Assembly: GCA_904066235.2 (NCBI GenBank)
Contig: CAJFCV020000005.1
Coordinates: 6,753,501-6,817,500, forward strand
DNA from: Bursaphelenchus xylophilus
Taxonomy: Eukaryota; Nematoda; Chromadorea; Rhabditida; Aphelenchoididae
Direction: 5' to 3'
DNA length: 64,000 bases
This document shows positions 60,664 to 64,000 of the stretch, piece after piece (the stretch's first letter is position 1; every line of letters starts with the position of its first letter). Under the pieces are notes generated by a model. That model was not told the origin of the DNA. It was given only the letters and a program-made list of their open reading frames with translations, and searched no databases. The position numbers were made by a program, and so were the translations under genes.

Positions 60664-63600
60664 ATGAGTATTAAAGGCACTTCTTTATTTATCTTTTGCT
60701 TGTTTACAATGGGCAACATTGCTGAACTCTCGATTGTCGATTTTTTGATCAAATTAATCGAAATTGACTCAGTGACGGGAAACGAAGGTACGCGAAAATG
60801 TAAAAGTAATTTTGATTGTAGCATATTGTCGTAGTTTTGTTTATTCTTGCAGGCATTCCATTCAATGTTTACACCAAAGTGTACTCTCATTTCTAGGTAA
60901 ATTGGCGGATTTTCTCAAAGAGTATTGCGAAACCTTGGGATTCGAGGTAATTTCTCAGCCTCTTGAAAGCGATAATCAACGATACAACCTGCTGATAAAA
61001 GACAAAGACGTCTGCGAGGTGGATATTAAGTATTTGTTGAATACTCACCTGGATACGGTGCCTCCGTTTATTAATCCGAGGATTGGGGATGACAGAGTCT
61101 ATGGAAGGGGGGCCAATGATGCCAAAGGTAAGGCTATTACGGTGTTGTAGTTTTTTCACACGGCTCAGGTAAATTTCCTCTGGGTTTTTTCCGCATTTGC
61201 AAGCCATCGGACAGTTTATTTTTTTTTAATATTTTAACTGTATCTAATAGGTTTTAGGAGCAATCTACAGGGTGTTTCAAGAAATTCCCCGGAAAGCAAT
61301 CGTCGATTTCTCGGCGCTCAGCCATGATACCCAAAAATTTTTTTTTGCAGTAGAAAGAAGGTTATGGGCGGTTTTTTGCCTAAAAAGATTTTTTTCTACG
61401 CCGACGCGGAATGCGGTGTATTCGGCGAAGACTTTAGATCGCTTTTTTGGTCATCACATACATCTTAAACGCTTTTTTGTGGTTTCTGATGGCTGAAATG
61501 CGGATAATTTACTGATTTTTGTGCTTATCAAGCGTTCGGCAAAGGTATGGCAGCCGCTCGCCATATCTTAACGGCGGGCGCACACTTGCGGGCAACCACT
61601 TTGCGGGCAACCAGTTTGCGGGCAAATTTTTTGCGGGCAGCCACTTTGCGGGCAGCCGACATTTGCGGCCAGCACCGGCATTTGCGGGCGGCCTGGGACA
61701 TTTGCGGGCAGGGTCGACAGTTGCGGGCAGCCTGGAAGATTTGCGGGCAGCCGACATTTGCGGGCAACCGACACCTGATTGTGAGGGTAACAGGGTGGAC
61801 GTGGAAAAATTACTATGATATGTTGGAAAGTTGCCGACATTTGCGGACAGCCGACATTTGCGGGCAACCGGCACTTGAGGATTACAAGGTGGAGGTGGAA
61901 AAATTACTTCGATATTTTGGAAGCTTTCCGACATTTGCGGGCAGGCAATACTTGCGGGAAGCCGACATTTGCGGGCAACAGTTCCAAAAGTTGCTATACA
62001 GTCTGTGTGATTGTTTTTTCCGGTTGCCCGCAAATGTCGGCTGCCCGCAAGTGTCGCCTGCCCGCAAATGTCGGCAAATTTCCAAAATATCGCAGTAATA
62101 TTTCCACCTCTACCCTGTAACCCTCAGGTGCCGGTTGCCCGCAAATGTCGGCTGCCCGCAAGTGTCGGTTGCCCGCAAGTGTCCCAGGCTGCCCGCAAGT
62201 GTCTCAGCTGCCCGCAAATGTTTCAGCTGCCCGCAAATGTGACCCCCAAATTTTGCCCGCAAAGTGGTTGCCCGCAAAAAATTTGCCCGCAAACTGGTTG
62301 CCCGCAAAGTGGTTGCCCGCAAGTGTCGCGACGCCATCTTAACTCAGATACGGACCAGAAATGGCCCAACACAATTTTTATTGTCTAGCAACTATTTTCT
62401 GCGGGTATCGTATACCCTCCAAAATTTTGTGGTCAAGCCTTGGCAGATGTCTAGCCATCACGGAACCACTTGGTGCACCAGAAAACAACAAAAAAAATTT
62501 GTTTAAATTTCTCTTTTCCCTGCTGTTTCAAACATTCGCGCGGTGGGCTCGACTTTGTCGATATTGCAGCGACTGCATTGCACTGTGCAGTCGCTAAATG
62601 GGATCGCATAGCGTTATATCCTGCCTCCTGATCCATTGTGCAAAAAATCTGAAGACTTTCCGGATGCTGCAGTGTCACAGTAAAGCGTTTTAGATAAGTG
62701 TGATGGTCAAAAAAGCGGTCAAAAGTCTTCGCCGAATACACTGCATTCCGCGTCGGCGTAGAAAAAAATCTTTTTAGGCAAAAAACCGCCCATAACCTTC
62801 TTTCTACTGCAAAAAAAAATTTTTGGGTATCATGGCTGAGCGCCGAGAAATCGACGATTGCTTTCCGGGGAATTTCTTGAAACACCCTGTATAATGCATA
62901 CATACATATAAAGGTGGTCACAGAAGTTCTCGACTTCTATTTTTGCCGTTGAGTCGAATTTCGGTGAAAAATGGGCTGACATTGATTTTGAAAAATCAGT
63001 GCACACTTTAATTTTCGTCCTGCAGCGATTTCTCAAAATATGCACTGGTTATTTCCAAATTTCAGAGCTTTTTTGGCACTGATTTTTCAAAACCAATGTC
63101 ATCCCATTTTTGCACTGAAATTCGACGCAACCGAAAAAATAAAAGTCGAGAACTTCGGTGACCACCTTTATATGGTTCACACACCTATTATGCACAAATG
63201 CAGAAGCCATTTAAGGATTGAATCCCTTATTTTATCATTTCGTCCTCCATTCACAACTACAACTGCTTGCTTTAGGTCAAATCGCTTCTTTATTATTCGC
63301 TCTTCGCCAATTGCGAGATGAAGATCATGACTTGAGTAAGAAATGTGGCCTTTTGCTCACATTAGGCGAAGAAACGGATCATATTGGAATGAGTGTGGCC
63401 AATAAACTCAAGCTGGACCCCGATTATTTGATTGTCGGAGAACCCACTGATCTCGAATTTGCCCACGCGCAGAAAGGAGCAATTGAGGTAGATACCACAA
63501 CAGTATCTATGTTGTAATAACTGTAGTTACCAGTCTTTTGCATGCTAAATTGCACTCCGTTCATTTGTGTTAAAATTTTTATTTACATTAGTTTTTGTTT

Positions 63601-64000
63601 TCAGCTCGTGTTAACAACGAAAGGTCAAGCAGCTCACTCGGGATATCCGGAGAAAGGAGAGAGTGCAATTGACAAACTTTTGGAGATTTTGTGGGATCTG
63701 AGGAAAAATGAATGGCCCAAAGATGAACTTTTGGGAGAAACAACCATGAACATTGGGTTGATTAATGGCGGGCATGCGGTGAATGCATTGTCCGAACATG
63801 CTGAGGCCAGTCTCAAGTTCAGAGTCGTCGGATTGGCTACTCGATTACTTCAGGAGATCGAAAAAATTTGCAAGGGCAGAGGAGAGATCAAAGTTCGAGA
63901 ATTAAACGATGCTGTTACGTTGAGTAGTCAGTTTGTCACCTTTTTATGGATTTACTTTCACTTCAAAATCAAACTTTAATACAATATTTTTAGAGCCTCC
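60664..64000 (+). CDS. M20-family metallopeptidase (ArgE/DapE/ACY1-like), 3' end outside window
   Basis: Zinc amidohydrolase of the acetylornithine deacetylase, succinyl-diaminopimelate desuccinylase and aminoacylase group. Exons: 60664-60787, 60897-61127, 63276-63487, 63605-about 63923, and a last one from 63994. Metal and catalytic motifs are in order: LLNTHLDTVPPF (His, then catalytic Asp), VYGRGANDAKG (bridging Asp), LLTLGEETDH (Glu-Glu) and YLIVGEPTD. The dimerisation domain follows (TTKGQAAHSGYPEKGESAID; MNIGLINGGHAVNALSEHA). The last metal His is beyond the window. The start is uncertain: 60586, 60664 and 60709 are in-frame ATGs. Intron 2 (61128-63275) contains elements F and H. Confidence 0.9.
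61571..61985 (+). repeat. Left GCGGGCA minisatellite of element F
   Basis: Repeats of TTTGCGGGCAGCCGACA/TTTGCGGGCAACC, partly irregular. They are interrupted twice by a GTGGA-GTGGAAAAATTAC segment at about 61795-61840 and 61890-61925, hinting at a higher-order unit. Confidence 0.85.
62021..62335 (-). repeat. Right GCGGGCA minisatellite of element F (inverted)
   Basis: GGTTGCCCGCAAATGTCGGC units, the reverse complement of the left array. Includes one copy of the inverted spacer TAATATTTCCACCTCTACCC. Confidence 0.85.
62911..63168. mobile_element. MITE H, 258 bp
   Basis: Almost the whole element is an inverted repeat: AAGGTGGTCAC...AGTTCTCGACTT on the left and its mirror on the right. Arms are about 95 bp with scattered mismatches. 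TATA directly flanks both sides (62907-62910 and 63169-63172), so the duplication is TA or TATA. It starts only 21 bases after element F. Confidence 0.8.

Larger units (their letters stand above)
61268..62889. mobile_element. Foldback element F (TA-flanked, minisatellite arms)
   Basis: Outer TIRs of about 225 bp begin CAGGGTGTTTCAAGAAATTC and end with its reverse complement. TA flanks both sides (61266-61267 and 62890-62891). Inside each arm is a minisatellite with the core TTTGCGGGCAGCC, inverted in the right arm. Open frames run through both TIRs only because the arms are copies. No transposase is recognised. It lies in intron 2 of the M20 gene. Confidence 0.88.

Noticed and set aside
61519..62388. 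Several frames of 65-183 codons rich in Cys, Arg, Ala and Leu
   Set aside because: All derive from the GCGGGCA minisatellites of element F on either strand.
1..64000. CRISPR arrays, prokaryotic operons, riboswitches
   Set aside because: The window is eukaryotic (introns, AG acceptors, nematode gene families); tandem arrays found here lack regular unique spacers.

Overview
The window is nuclear DNA from a nematode. It is AT-rich, with many short introns (often 40-60 bp, ending in a T-rich stretch plus CAG). The gene content is typical of nematodes: a str/srd-like chemoreceptor, a single-ShKT secreted peptide, a transthyretin-like protein, FMRFamide-receptor-like GPCRs, an expanded-type CK1/TTBK kinase and a Gi/o-like G-alpha. 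Gene models were built by hand from splice signals, reading-frame phase and family resemblance. No search was run.

Layout. 1-8.3 kb holds glycosyltransferases: the 3' part of a polypeptide GalNAc-transferase (+), then a chemoreceptor (+), a GT43 glucuronyltransferase (-) with an unrecognised secretory or membrane protein directly upstream of it (-), and a divergent GT49 (B4GAT1/LARGE-like) enzyme (+). 8.3-12.6 kb is non-coding and repeat-rich, including a 2-kb compound palindrome. 12.6-19.8 kb is a compact block: COX6B (+) and succinyl-CoA ligase alpha (-) converge, followed by a CK1-group kinase (+), an ShKT peptide (-) and a nuclear-looking proline-rich protein (+). 19.8-28 kb has no supportable gene. 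28-32.8 kb is a neuropeptide-type GPCR with a 2.4-kb intron filled by a foldback element. 33.2-37.1 kb has a nematode protein of unknown function (+) and an ELO fatty-acid elongase (-). 37.2-47.9 kb is again gene-free apart from two foldback elements. 47.9-53 kb is a second neuropeptide-type GPCR with a TIR element in an intron. 53.4-58.9 kb has a transthyretin-like gene (-) and a complete 354-aa G-alpha (-). 60.7 kb to the end is an M20 metallopeptidase (+), cut by the window end and carrying two TIR elements in one 2.1-kb intron.

The most striking content is mobile and palindromic DNA. Eight inverted-repeat elements are visible. Four share CA(A/G)...TTG ends and are flanked by exact 3-bp duplications of the form TNA (TAA, TCA, TTA, TAA), so they look like one non-autonomous family. 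Two of these four carry tRNA-like sequences with recognisable A and B boxes; one has a copy in each arm. Three others are flanked by TA (or TATA) and look Tc1/mariner-like. Two of the eight are built, like Drosophila FB or Galileo elements, from tandem minisatellites in inverted orientation. Five of the eight lie inside introns of otherwise intact genes, where the transcripts could fold into long double-stranded RNA.

Functional links are suggestive only. The glycosyltransferases near the left end all act in the secretory pathway. The G-alpha is Gi/o-like, as neuropeptide GPCRs often require, but nothing here proves coupling.
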